Assembly (NCBI GenBank): GCA_029264995.1
Contig: JAJUKC010000026.1
Coordinates: 1 to 32,668, forward strand
Origin: Marinobacter sp.
Lineage (GTDB): Bacteria > Pseudomonadota > Gammaproteobacteria > Pseudomonadales > Oleiphilaceae
Direction of reading: 5' to 3'
Length of the DNA stretch: 32,668 nucleotides
The notes under the pieces are model-generated. The model did no database searches. It was not told the origin of the DNA and worked only from the letters and a program-made list of their open reading frames with translations. Every line of letters starts with the position of its first letter. Position 1 is the first letter of the stretch. The position numbers and the translations under genes were made by a program. Below, in pieces: positions 7,176 to 13,980 of the stretch.

Positions 7176-7625
7176 CTAACCTTTATACAGTGCTGCCGCC
7201 CCTCTTAGCGCTGCCAATACCAATTGCTCGTCGTCACAAACGGACTGCTTCTTAAGTTGTGCAAGAGCAAGTGCGCCAAGCTCACAAGACTCCGAGAAGG
7301 GATGTTCAATTAACGCCTTTTTGGCTGCTTCCTCAGCACGGCGAACTTCCCGAGAGTCCTTCCCGTCCGATACCTGTGCCTGAATGAGATCCGCCTGTTT
7401 TCGAGCAAATCTGGCGCTGACGGCAGGATAGCCACCAACACCCAGCCAGCTCCATTTACCATCAGGTCGTTTAAATCTGACCTCCCAGCGCTTAGAGCCA
7501 TTAGCAGCCACGGTAAAATGCAGCTGGTTCGGCCCATCTTTGACCCTGTAGAGTTTGTCATCAGGCTCCAGGCTCCGCAGGACTGTCTCAGCCAGCGGGG
7601 TTCGCTTGATTTCTTTGCGCTTCAT
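7176..7625 (-). CDS. Integrase arm-type DNA-binding domain protein, catalytic domain absent
   Basis: A 149-aa protein. Its N-terminal 85 residues match the DUF4102 arm-binding domain of P4-type tyrosine integrases: LRSLEPDDKLYRVKDG (about residues 16-31), then the strand pattern FTVAANGSKRWEVRFKRPDGK and WLGVGGYPAVSARFARKQADL. After about residue 105 the sequence (SCELGALALAQLKKQ and on) no longer follows an integrase, and the frame stops. Full integrases are about 400 aa with core-binding and R-H-R-Y catalytic domains, all missing here. It lies 174 nt from the tRNA-Gly 3' end, exactly where an island integrase normally sits. It may be a truncated remnant, or a stand-alone arm-binding protein acting like an excisionase or competitor; the distinct C-terminus leaves the second option open. 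The ATG at 7625 has only a weak GGAA upstream. Confidence 0.75.
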   Translation of the reverse strand: MKRKEIKRTPLAETVLRSLEPDDKLYRVKDGPNQLHFTVAANGSKRWEVRFKRPDGKWSWLGVGGYPAVSARFARKQADLIQAQVSDGKDSREVRRAEEAAKKALIEHPFSESCELGALALAQLKKQSVCDDEQLVLAALRGAAALYKG

Positions 7626-7635
7626 TCCGGTTTCC

Positions 7636-7727
7636 GTTTGTATAGCTCAGTTCGCCTTTGAAATTACCATACAAGCCGCTATACACAACGGGCCCCGAGA
7701 TACAAGGATATACACGGGCGTACAAAG
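7636..7727 (+). repeat. Cluster of ATACAA-type repeats between integrase gene and tRNA (candidate arm sites)
   Basis: Within 92 nt there are TACCATACAAGC (7665-7676, an exact copy of 4112-4123), GATACAAGG (7699-7707), CGTACAAAG (7719-7727), the weaker TATACACAA near 7680, and an inverted TATACAAAC at 7636-7644. Clustered direct and inverted short repeats beside an integrase gene and attachment site are typical of arm-type binding sites. Confidence 0.5.
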
Positions 7728-7799
7728 ACATTAAGCTTACTTAAGAGATTGAAAAAACGGAGTTTTAAGAAGGTATCAGGATGTGTGCGGGTATCGGTT

Positions 7800-7873
7800 T
7801 GGAGCGGGCGATGGGAATCGAACCCACGTCGTAGGCTTGGGAAGTCTCTGCTCTACCATTGAGCTACGCCCGC
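7800..7873 (-). tRNA. tRNA-Gly (anticodon CCC)
   Basis: A 74-nt cloverleaf read on the minus strand. It has a perfect 7-bp acceptor stem (GCGGGCG / CGCCCGC), U discriminator and encoded CCA; D-arm GCTC/GAGC; anticodon loop TTCCCAA giving anticodon CCC; and T-arm GTGGG-TTCGATT-CCCAT. It decodes GGG. The anticodon stem (GAGAC / GCCTA) has two non-pairs, G27-A43 and A30-C40, unusual for an otherwise well-formed tRNA. Its 3' end is the integration point of the neighbouring island and is intact after integration. Confidence 0.92.
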
Positions 7874-7945
7874 CTGCATAATGATTGCCACAGCAATATA
7901 AGCCCGGGCCCTGCGTTCGGGCAAGCCCCTTTGGTCTGGAGTCTG

Positions 7946-9658
7946 ATGGATCCCACACTTACCCTGATTGGCGCCTTGATGCTGGTGATCAGCATCGTTC
8001 TAAGCCCGCTTTCCAGCCGCGTTGGCATGCCCGTGCTGCTGATCTTCCTGGTCGTGGGCATGATGATGGGGGAGGACGGCCCGGGTGGTATCGAATTCGA
8101 CAACTTCGAGCTGGCCTTCCTGATCGCCAATCTGGCGCTGGGTGTGATTCTGCTGGATGGCGGCATGCGTACCCGGGTGGAAACATTCCGGGTGGGACTG
8201 CGGCCGGCACTGGTGCTGGCCACCCTTGGCGTTGGCCTGACCGCCGGTGGCGCCGCTCTGGTTGCCTGGTGGGTGTTTGATCTGCACTGGCTGATGGCGT
8301 TGCTGGTCGGCGCCATCATTTCCTCCACTGATGCGGCCGCCGTCTTCTCACTGCTCCAGGGCCGGGGCCTGCATCTGAACGAGCGGGTCAGCGCCACGCT
8401 GGAAATTGAATCCGGCAGCAACGACCCTATGGCTATCTTCCTGACCTTGTTGCTGGTTACTCTGATCGGCAGCTATGAAGAAGGGGCATTGGCCAAAGGC
8501 CTGATGATGCTGGTGCAACAATTCGGCGTCGGCATCGTTGCCGGACTCATTGGCGGATTTGCGGTGGTCCAACTGGTCAACCGGATACGACTGACGCCAT
8601 CGCTTTACCCACTCCTGGTCGCCGCGGCCGGCATTGCCGTGTTCTCCGCCACCAATGCCATCGGCGGCAGTGGTTTTCTGGCGATTTATCTCACCGGGGT
8701 GGTGATTGGTAACCGGCATGTTCGGATGATGCCGATGATTCTGCAGGTGCATGATGGCCTGGCCTGGCTGGCACAGCTTTGCCTGTTCCTGATGCTGGGC
8801 CTGCTGGTTAATCCATCGGATCTGGTGCCGCTGGCCGGTGGCGGTCTGATTCTGGCACTGGCGCTGATTTTCGTGATCCGGCCGGCCACTGTGCTGCTCA
8901 CGCTTTGGCCCTTTGCCTTCAATCGGCGGGAGCTGGGGTTTATCAGCTGGGTGGGCCTGCGTGGCGCCGTGCCGATTGTGCTCGCCCTGTTCCCGATTAT
9001 TGCAGACCTTCCGGATGCCCAACTGGTGTTCCATGCCGCTTTCTTTATTGTGCTGGTATCCCTGCTGGTTCAGGGCACCACCATGGCACCGTTGGCGCGC
9101 AAACTGAAACTGGAAGTGCCTGCAGGGGAAGACCCATACCGTCGGCTACCGCTGGATGTGCCTGCCGCCGGTGATCACGAGCTGATGCTGTTTCCGCTGC
9201 GCGGCAAGAACTGGGAAAGCCCCCGGGCCCTCGGCCAGCTCAGGCTACCCGACAATACCGCCGTTGCCGGTATTTTCCGGGATCGAAAATGCCTGCAACC
9301 GACCCGGGAACTGGAAGTCTCGTCTGGCGATGTGGTGGCCATGTTTGCCACGCCGGCGTTGTTACCGGATCTGGGTAAAGCCCTGAGCGGCCGTCAGGCG
9401 CCAAAACACCTGGCTGAGCGGGCGTTCTTCGGGGACTTTGTGTTGAATGGCGATGCCCTGCTGGGGGATGTTGAACAGGTGTACGGCATCGAATTTGACG
9501 AGCTGCCGCCCGAACTCTCCCTGGCAGAGTGTTTTGCCAGGCGCACCAAGGGCCATCCGGTGGTTGGTGACAAAGTTGTGCTGGGGCCGGTTACCCTGGT
9601 CGCCAGGGCCACCGATGCTGACCGGGTTACCAAAGTGGGCATGAAAATGGATTCCTGA
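7946..9658 (+). CDS. nhaP2: Potassium/proton antiporter of the NhaP2/CvrA type (CPA1)
   Basis: A 570-aa inner-membrane antiporter exchanging cytoplasmic K+ (and possibly Na+) for protons. The first 385 residues form about 12-13 hydrophobic segments with CPA1 landmarks: ILLDGGM (68-74), ISSTDAAAVF (125-134) and EIESGSNDPM (153-162), whose Asp residues line the ion path, and GLRGAVPIVLALFP late in the membrane domain. The cytoplasmic tail (about 400 onward) has an RCK_C/TrkA_C-like segment followed by a CorC_HlyC-type domain, as in NhaP2. I start at the ATG at 7946, with GGAG 4 nt upstream. The frame stays open to 7859, but that would lie inside the tRNA gene. It fits a salt-adapted lifestyle alongside ectA. 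Confidence 0.9.
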   Translation: MDPTLTLIGALMLVISIVLSPLSSRVGMPVLLIFLVVGMMMGEDGPGGIEFDNFELAFLIANLALGVILLDGGMRTRVETFRVGLRPALVLATLGVGLTAGGAALVAWWVFDLHWLMALLVGAIISSTDAAAVFSLLQGRGLHLNERVSATLEIESGSNDPMAIFLTLLLVTLIGSYEEGALAKGLMMLVQQFGVGIVAGLIGGFAVVQLVNRIRLTPSLYPLLVAAAGIAVFSATNAIGGSGFLAIYLTGVVIGNRHVRMMPMILQVHDGLAWLAQLCLFLMLGLLVNPSDLVPLAGGGLILALALIFVIRPATVLLTLWPFAFNRRELGFISWVGLRGAVPIVLALFPIIADLPDAQLVFHAAFFIVLVSLLVQGTTMAPLARKLKLEVPAGEDPYRRLPLDVPAAGDHELMLFPLRGKNWESPRALGQLRLPDNTAVAGIFRDRKCLQPTRELEVSSGDVVAMFATPALLPDLGKALSGRQAPKHLAERAFFGDFVLNGDALLGDVEQVYGIEFDELPPELSLAECFARRTKGHPVVGDKVVLGPVTLVARATDADRVTKVGMKMDS

Positions 9659-9777
9659 ACAGGATCCCGGTCAAGAAAAGCCAAACTCTGTAACACAACC
9701 CCTTATCACCCTGTTGCCTGGCTATGGTATAAACAGCATGAACAAAGTTTAACCATTCAGCGATTTGTGCGAGTTTC

Positions 9778-10335
9778 ATGATTGTTCGAGCTTTACTGAC
9801 CATTGCCCTGATTGTGTCCCCCCTGCTGGTGTCCGCATCTGAGCTGCTGGCCAGGGCCGACACACGCATGATGCCCAGCCAGCCCGAACCGGCCTTAATG
9901 GAAGGCCTGATGGAAATTACCCAGGTGCTGGTGAACAAAGGTGAACGTCGCCTTTACCTGCTCAGCGGTGATGAAACCATACGCCAGTACCGGATTTCCC
10001 TCGGTGACAATCCCGTCGGCCACAAGCTGTACGAGGGGGATGAGCGCACACCCGAAGGTGATTATGTGCTGGACTGGCGCAATGCCAGCAGCGACTTCTA
10101 TAAATCCATCCATATCTCCTACCCCAGCCCCCGGGACCGGGAACTGGCCGAGGCCTGGGGCCTTGACCCTGGTGGCAGCATCATGATTCATGGCCTGCCC
10201 AACAACGCCGGCGACATGGCCTTTGCCTACACCGGGCTGGACTGGACCGATGGCTGCATTGCGGTGAGCAACGAAGCCATGGATGAAATCTGGCATCTGG
10301 TTCAGAACGGCACCCCCATCCGCATCGTACCGTGA
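9778..10335 (+). CDS. Small periplasmic L,D-transpeptidase/carboxypeptidase of the YkuD (YafK-like) family
   Basis: A 185-aa exported protein with a signal peptide (about residues 1-21, ending SA-SE). The YkuD domain spans about 46-185. The active-site signature has His138 (MIHGLPNN) and the nucleophile Cys160 in TDGCIAVSN, where Asp replaces the His of the common S-H-G-C motif. This is a variant seen in a YafK-like subgroup. Family enzymes form 3-3 crosslinks, attach lipoproteins to peptidoglycan, or (E. coli YafK/DpaA) cut the Lpp-peptidoglycan bond. The next gene, 212 nt downstream on the same strand, is an Lpp/OprI-like lipoprotein ending in Lys, so action on that link is an appealing inference. 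The ATG at 9778 lies directly before the signal peptide. Confidence 0.85.
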   Translation: MIVRALLTIALIVSPLLVSASELLARADTRMMPSQPEPALMEGLMEITQVLVNKGERRLYLLSGDETIRQYRISLGDNPVGHKLYEGDERTPEGDYVLDWRNASSDFYKSIHISYPSPRDRELAEAWGLDPGGSIMIHGLPNNAGDMAFAYTGLDWTDGCIAVSNEAMDEIWHLVQNGTPIRIVP

Positions 10336-10413
10336 TTCTTTCCGCTTGGTGACAACGCCATGAAAGCTGGATTAAGTTGTTGTCATAAGCTAAGAAAATT
10401 TACGTATCCTTAG

Positions 10414-10443
10414 TTAACATTTTGTCTCTGAGTGTTTTACACT
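10414..10443 (+). promoter_or_regulatory. Candidate promoter for the murein lipoprotein gene
   Basis: TTAACA (10414-10419) and TACACT (10438-10443) are separated by 18 nt in A+T-rich DNA, predicting a leader of about 100 nt before the lipoprotein ATG. Similar-looking alternatives occur within 40 nt upstream (for example TTGTCA near 10380 with TATCCT), so the exact promoter is not settled. Confidence 0.45.
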
Positions 10444-10547
10444 GTTTGACGACTCCGGTAGTCACTGCCTATCGGGCCTAGCAGAAGGGAGCTGTCTGAA
10501 CGGCTTCCGGATCACAGGAAATAAAACGACCAATAAGGGGATTTACA

Positions 10548-10829
10548 ATGCGTAAACTGACGATCGCCGGGTTTGCACTGGCTACTGCTCTGACTGCAGG
10601 TTGTGCCACTACTGAACAAGCTGCTATCGACGAAGCGAATGCAACTGCCAGCTCCGCTGAGCAGACTGCCAACAACGCCCTGAACACCGCTAACAGCGCC
10701 GCCAGCAGTGCACGTACTGCTCAGCAGACTGCTGAAGAAGCCCTGGCTGCAGCTCGCGCTGCCCAGAAAGCTGCTGACGAAGCAAACGAGCGCGCCAAGC
10801 GCATGCTCGAGCGTGCCAGCCAGAAGTAA
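10548..10829 (+). CDS. Lpp/OprI-like murein lipoprotein (alanine-zipper)
   Basis: A 93-aa outer-membrane lipoprotein. Residues 1-18 are a lipoprotein signal peptide with lipobox LTAGC, Cys19 being the lipidated residue. The rest is a continuous helix of Ala/Ser/Asn-rich heptads (EQAAIDEANATASSAEQ-type repeats) forming a trimeric alanine-zipper coiled coil, then a charged end. The C-terminal residue is Lys93, as in Lpp, where it is joined to diaminopimelate of peptidoglycan by an L,D-transpeptidase. This implies a role in tethering the outer membrane to the wall. AAGGGG 9 nt before the ATG is a strong ribosome-binding site, and a strong terminator follows 14 nt past the stop, so it is a highly expressed single-gene unit. 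OprI is the closest named relative in Pseudomonas. Confidence 0.9.
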   Translation: MRKLTIAGFALATALTAGCATTEQAAIDEANATASSAEQTANNALNTANSAASSARTAQQTAEEALAAARAAQKAADEANERAKRMLERASQK

Positions 10830-10843
10830 GGCTGTCAGCTAGC

Positions 10844-10872
10844 AAAAAAGGCCGGTCAATCCGGCCTTTTTT
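10844..10872. terminator. Bidirectional intrinsic terminator
   Basis: A GGCCGG/CCGGCC stem with a 5-nt loop is flanked by six A's on the left (10844-10849) and six T's on the right (10867-10872). It can therefore end the lipoprotein transcript on the plus strand and the convergent slipin-nfeD operon on the minus strand. Confidence 0.92.
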
Positions 10873-10895
10873 GTGTCTGCAGAAAAACCCTCGTA

Positions 10896-11687
10896 TTACG
10901 GTTTCGGCGCTTCCTGCCCAGCCTTTTCAGGCCCCTGGTTCTGGATGAAGGTTTTGACCAGATCCATCGGCAGCGGGAATACAATGGTTGAGGAATTGTT
11001 GTTGCTCATGTCCGCCAGCGTTTGCAGATAACGCAACTGCATGGCCCCGGAGTTCACCGACATCACCTCAGCCGCTTCCACCAGTTTCTTCGAGGCCTGA
11101 AGCTCGCCTTCAGCGTGAATGACCTTGGCCCGGCGCTCCCGCTCGGCTTCCGCCTGACGGGCGATAGCGCGAATCATGGATTCGTTCAGATCCACATGCT
11201 TGATTTCCACATTCGCCACCTTGATACCCCACTCTTCGGTCTGGGCATCGATGATCTCCTGAATGTCGGCGTTCAGCTTGTCCCGCTCGGACAACATCTC
11301 GTCCAGATCATGTTTGCCCAGCACAGACCGCAGCGTGGTCTGGGCCAGCTGGCTGGTGGCGGCGCCATAATCTTCAACCCGGATAATCGCTTTTTCCGGA
11401 TCCACCACCCGGAAGTAAAGCACCGCATTTACCCGAACGGTGACGTTGTCTTTAGAGATCACGTCCTGGCTGGGAACATCCAGGGTAATCACCCGAAGAT
11501 CAACTCGCACAATCTGCTGGATACCGGGAATGACGATAATCAGGCCCGGGCCTTTCACGCCCTGGAAGCGCCCCAGAAAAAAGACCACGCCACGCTCGTA
11601 TTCCGGCAGGATCTTGATTGCCGACCCGAGGATCAGTAGCAGCACCACGGTCGGTGCAATATAGGGAATAATGTCACCGAGATTCAT
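10896..11687 (-). CDS. Slipin (stomatin-like SPFH/band 7 membrane protein)
   Basis: A 263-aa SPFH protein anchored by an N-terminal hydrophobic segment (about residues 8-26). A band 7 domain follows ([20 protein letters not shown] at 30-49, [21 protein letters not shown] at 60-80, [21 protein letters not shown] helices to about 180) and a coiled-coil [16 protein letters not shown] segment (about 184-199). Bacterial slipins form large ring assemblies in the inner membrane and are nearly always partnered with NfeD proteases, as here: the nfeD stop is 27 nt upstream. AAGGAGG before the ATG at 11687 fixes the start. It is the last gene of a five-gene minus-strand run and ends at the bidirectional terminator. 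Role inferred: membrane microdomain organisation and quality control. Confidence 0.92.
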   Translation of the reverse strand: MNLGDIIPYIAPTVVLLLILGSAIKILPEYERGVVFFLGRFQGVKGPGLIIVIPGIQQIVRVDLRVITLDVPSQDVISKDNVTVRVNAVLYFRVVDPEKAIIRVEDYGAATSQLAQTTLRSVLGKHDLDEMLSERDKLNADIQEIIDAQTEEWGIKVANVEIKHVDLNESMIRAIARQAEAERERRAKVIHAEGELQASKKLVEAAEVMSVNSGAMQLRYLQTLADMSNNNSSTIVFPLPMDLVKTFIQNQGPEKAGQEAPKP

Positions 11688-11714
11688 ACGGCCTCCTTGA
11701 TTTGCCGTTGATGT

Positions 11715-13181
11715 TTAATCTGTGTGCTTCGCCGGTTCATCCTCTCCGGGTTCCACCAGCAGGGTCAGGCCGTCCATACCGTTGACCCGCACCTGGGCCC
11801 CGGCGGCAATGGCCACCTGACTTCGGGCGTTCCAGCGCTCGCCGCTGACCCGTACGTGGCCCGTGTAGGCATCGTAGGTGGGAACAAAGTTATCCAGTGC
11901 CACACCGTGTTCGTGAACCAGCTGCTCGCTGCCCGAGACCGGGTGTCGCCGCCGAAGGCCGATGAACCGGGTAACGGTCCAGAGAATAAAGCCCCCGGCC
12001 ACCATCGCTGTACCACCAATCGTCGGCAGCGAAATGTCCTGATGGCTGCCGTCCATCAAAATGACCGATCCGGTGACAAACGCCACGATGCCACCGATGC
12101 CGAGAATGCCGAAACTGGGCACAAACGCCTCGCCGACAATGAAGGCCAGCCCCAACAGGATCAGCGCCAGGCCGGCGTAATTCACCGACAATACCTGGAA
12201 GGCGAACAGGGCCAGAATCAGGCTGATGGCGCCAATGACACCCGGCACCACCGCGCCGGGGTTGGCCAGTTCGAAAAGAATGCCGTAAAAGCCGATGATC
12301 ATCAGGAAATAGGCCACGTTCGGGTCTGTAATCACCGACAACAGTTTGGTGCGCCAGTCCGGTTCGGCCCGCACCAATTCCAGTTCTGCGGTTTCCAGAA
12401 CCCGATCACCGGCGGCCATACGCACAGTGCGGCCATCAATCTCGTTCAATAGCGCCCGGAGGTTCGGCACCACCACATCCACCACGTTGCGCTCCAGTGC
12501 TTCGGTAGCCCCGAGATTGACCGCCTCCCGAACGGCCTCTTCTGCCCAGTCGGCATTACGGCCATGGCGCTCGGCCAGGCCGCGGATGTAGCTCACGGCA
12601 TCTTCCAATACCTTGCGTTCCATAGCGCTGTCGCCACGACGTTTCTCGGGCGATTCGCTCTGGTCGGTTTCCTCGGCAGAGTCTTCAGGGGCGGATTCAG
12701 AAGGGGATTCAGGTTCTGTGGAGCCGGGCAGGCCACCCATTTGCACGGGTGTGGCTGAGCCGAGGTTGGTGGCCGGAGCCATGGCGGCAATGTGGCTGCC
12801 ATAGAGAATATAGGTGCCGGCACTGGCCGCCCGGGCACCCTGGGGTGAAACGTAGGTCGCCACCGGCACATCGGAAGCGAGGATAGTCTTGATGATTTCC
12901 CGCATGGAATCCATCAAGCCGCCCGGTGTATCCATTTCAATCACCACCAGGCCGGCATTTTCCCGCTCCGCACGGCGAATACTGCGGGTGACATAATCCA
13001 TGGTGGCCGGGCCAATCGCACCTTCAACCGAGAGCACCAGGGCCTGACGGGGCGGTTCCTGTTGCGCGAACACTTTCAGGGAAAGACTGAACAGGGCCAG
13101 TATGGCTCCGGCCAAAAACACCAGCGCCCAGAGCTTCACTCTGGGGGTGAATGTCGATGACCTGAATTGGCTTGCATGCAT
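11715..13181 (-). CDS. NfeD-family membrane-bound serine protease (ClpP-class), long form
   Basis: A 488-aa membrane protease partner of slipin. It has an N-terminal membrane segment/signal (about 17-39), then a periplasmic ClpP/crotonase-fold protease domain (about 45-250). The likely nucleophile is Ser120 in ARAASAGTYIL, with oxyanion-type DTPGGLM at 84-90; the general base is probably Lys190 in MERKVLEDAVSYI. Four to five hydrophobic helices span about 287-405, and an OB-fold NfeD domain ends the protein (about 420-478, GHVRVSGERWNARS). An acidic, low-complexity insert (about 153-186, rich in S/E/P/D) sits between Ser and Lys. In studied homologues (PH1510) the protease cleaves stomatin. 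GGGAGG 5 nt before the ATG supports the start. Only 21 nt separate it from the SDR gene upstream. Confidence 0.92.
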   Translation of the reverse strand: MHASQFRSSTFTPRVKLWALVFLAGAILALFSLSLKVFAQQEPPRQALVLSVEGAIGPATMDYVTRSIRRAERENAGLVVIEMDTPGGLMDSMREIIKTILASDVPVATYVSPQGARAASAGTYILYGSHIAAMAPATNLGSATPVQMGGLPGSTEPESPSESAPEDSAEETDQSESPEKRRGDSAMERKVLEDAVSYIRGLAERHGRNADWAEEAVREAVNLGATEALERNVVDVVVPNLRALLNEIDGRTVRMAAGDRVLETAELELVRAEPDWRTKLLSVITDPNVAYFLMIIGFYGILFELANPGAVVPGVIGAISLILALFAFQVLSVNYAGLALILLGLAFIVGEAFVPSFGILGIGGIVAFVTGSVILMDGSHQDISLPTIGGTAMVAGGFILWTVTRFIGLRRRHPVSGSEQLVHEHGVALDNFVPTYDAYTGHVRVSGERWNARSQVAIAAGAQVRVNGMDGLTLLVEPGEDEPAKHTD

Positions 13182-13202
13182 CTCAACCTCCCACGGGAGT
13201 GA

Positions 13203-13955
13203 TCAGAACAGCTTAGCCAGAACCGCCTCCGGTAACCGCCTGAGCACGAAACCGATCGGAGCCCAGGGCCATGCCGGTACAAAATGCTCGGCTTTTCCCA
13301 TTTCTATGGCTTTCACCATAGCACGACAGCCGGTTTGTGCGTCGACGATGAACGGGGTGTTTTTCACCTTCTCATTGATCTCAGTACGAATATAGCCCGG
13401 ATACAGTGTGGTCACACGGATTGGCGACCGGCGTTTCTTCAACTCGATGCGCAACCCTTCACAGAGTGCAGCCAACCCGGCTTTGGTGGCGGCATAGGTG
13501 GTGACGTTACCCGGCATACCGCGCACTGCCGTTACCGATGATACGGCGACCAGATGGCCCCGGTTCTGTTCCCTGAATATTTCCATTGCCGCTTCAATTT
13601 GGGCAAGGGCGGCGACAAAGTTGGTTTCTGCGGTCTGCCGGTTAGCATCCAACCGCCCGGTTCCCAGTGGCTGTCCCTTACCGATGCCGGCATTCACGAT
13701 AATCCGGTCCAGCGCTCCAAAGTGCGCCTGAAAAGCCCGGAACACCTCCTGCACCTGAGCATGATCATTCACATCCAGTGCCATCACGTGAATCCGGATG
13801 CCCGGGTACTGCTGTTCAAGTTCGGCCTTCAGCACGTCGAGCCGCTCGGTCCTCCGGGCGCAGAGCGCCAGGTTATCGCCGCGGGCGGCAAACTCACGGG
13901 CCATGCCTTCGCCAAGGCCAGAACTGGCGCCGGTGATGAGAATGCTCCTGCTCAT
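13203..13955 (-). CDS. Short-chain dehydrogenase/reductase (classical SDR)
   Basis: A 250-aa classical SDR. The NAD(P)-binding motif TGASSGLGEG is at residues 8-17, ARRTER at 33-38 suggests NADP(H) preference, NAG at 88-90, and the catalytic Ser140, Tyr154 and Lys158 (YAATK). The substrate is unknown; the C-terminal part (LYPGYIRTEINEK and a hydrophobic end) resembles the SDRs annotated as fatty-acid or general oxidoreductases. It is embedded in the minus-strand run between an L,D-transpeptidase (25 nt upstream) and nfeD (21 nt downstream), so co-transcription is likely. An ATG at 13955 with GGAACACC upstream is used. The enzyme class is certain; the physiological role is not. Confidence 0.88.
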   Translation of the reverse strand: MSRSILITGASSGLGEGMAREFAARGDNLALCARRTERLDVLKAELEQQYPGIRIHVMALDVNDHAQVQEVFRAFQAHFGALDRIIVNAGIGKGQPLGTGRLDANRQTAETNFVAALAQIEAAMEIFREQNRGHLVAVSSVTAVRGMPGNVTTYAATKAGLAALCEGLRIELKKRRSPIRVTTLYPGYIRTEINEKVKNTPFIVDAQTGCRAMVKAIEMGKAEHFVPAWPWAPIGFVLRRLPEAVLAKLF

Positions 13956-13980
13956 TGCGGTGTTCCTTTACCAGTGGGGA

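Larger units (their letters stand above)
4036..7824. mobile_element. Decayed genomic island integrated at the 3' end of tRNA-Gly
   Basis: The element is bounded on the right by the 3' end of tRNA-Gly (7800-7824) and on the left by a 25-nt near-copy of that end (4036-4060, 23 of 25 identical). This is the layout expected for an element that recombined into a tRNA 3' end. Inside are an orphan antitoxin, two transposase remnants, a TacA/TacT module and, next to the tRNA, an integrase arm-domain gene. The interior is visibly less GC-rich, with more non-coding space than the flanks. The flanking ndh and nhaP2 genes look like ordinary core genes. About 3.8 kb is short for an active element and no catalytic recombinase remains, so it is probably immobile. 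Confidence 0.7.

Noticed and set aside
8348..9034. 228-aa minus-strand ORF opposite nhaP2
   Set aside because: Extremely His/Gln/Asn-rich translation typical of the antisense of a hydrophobic membrane protein.
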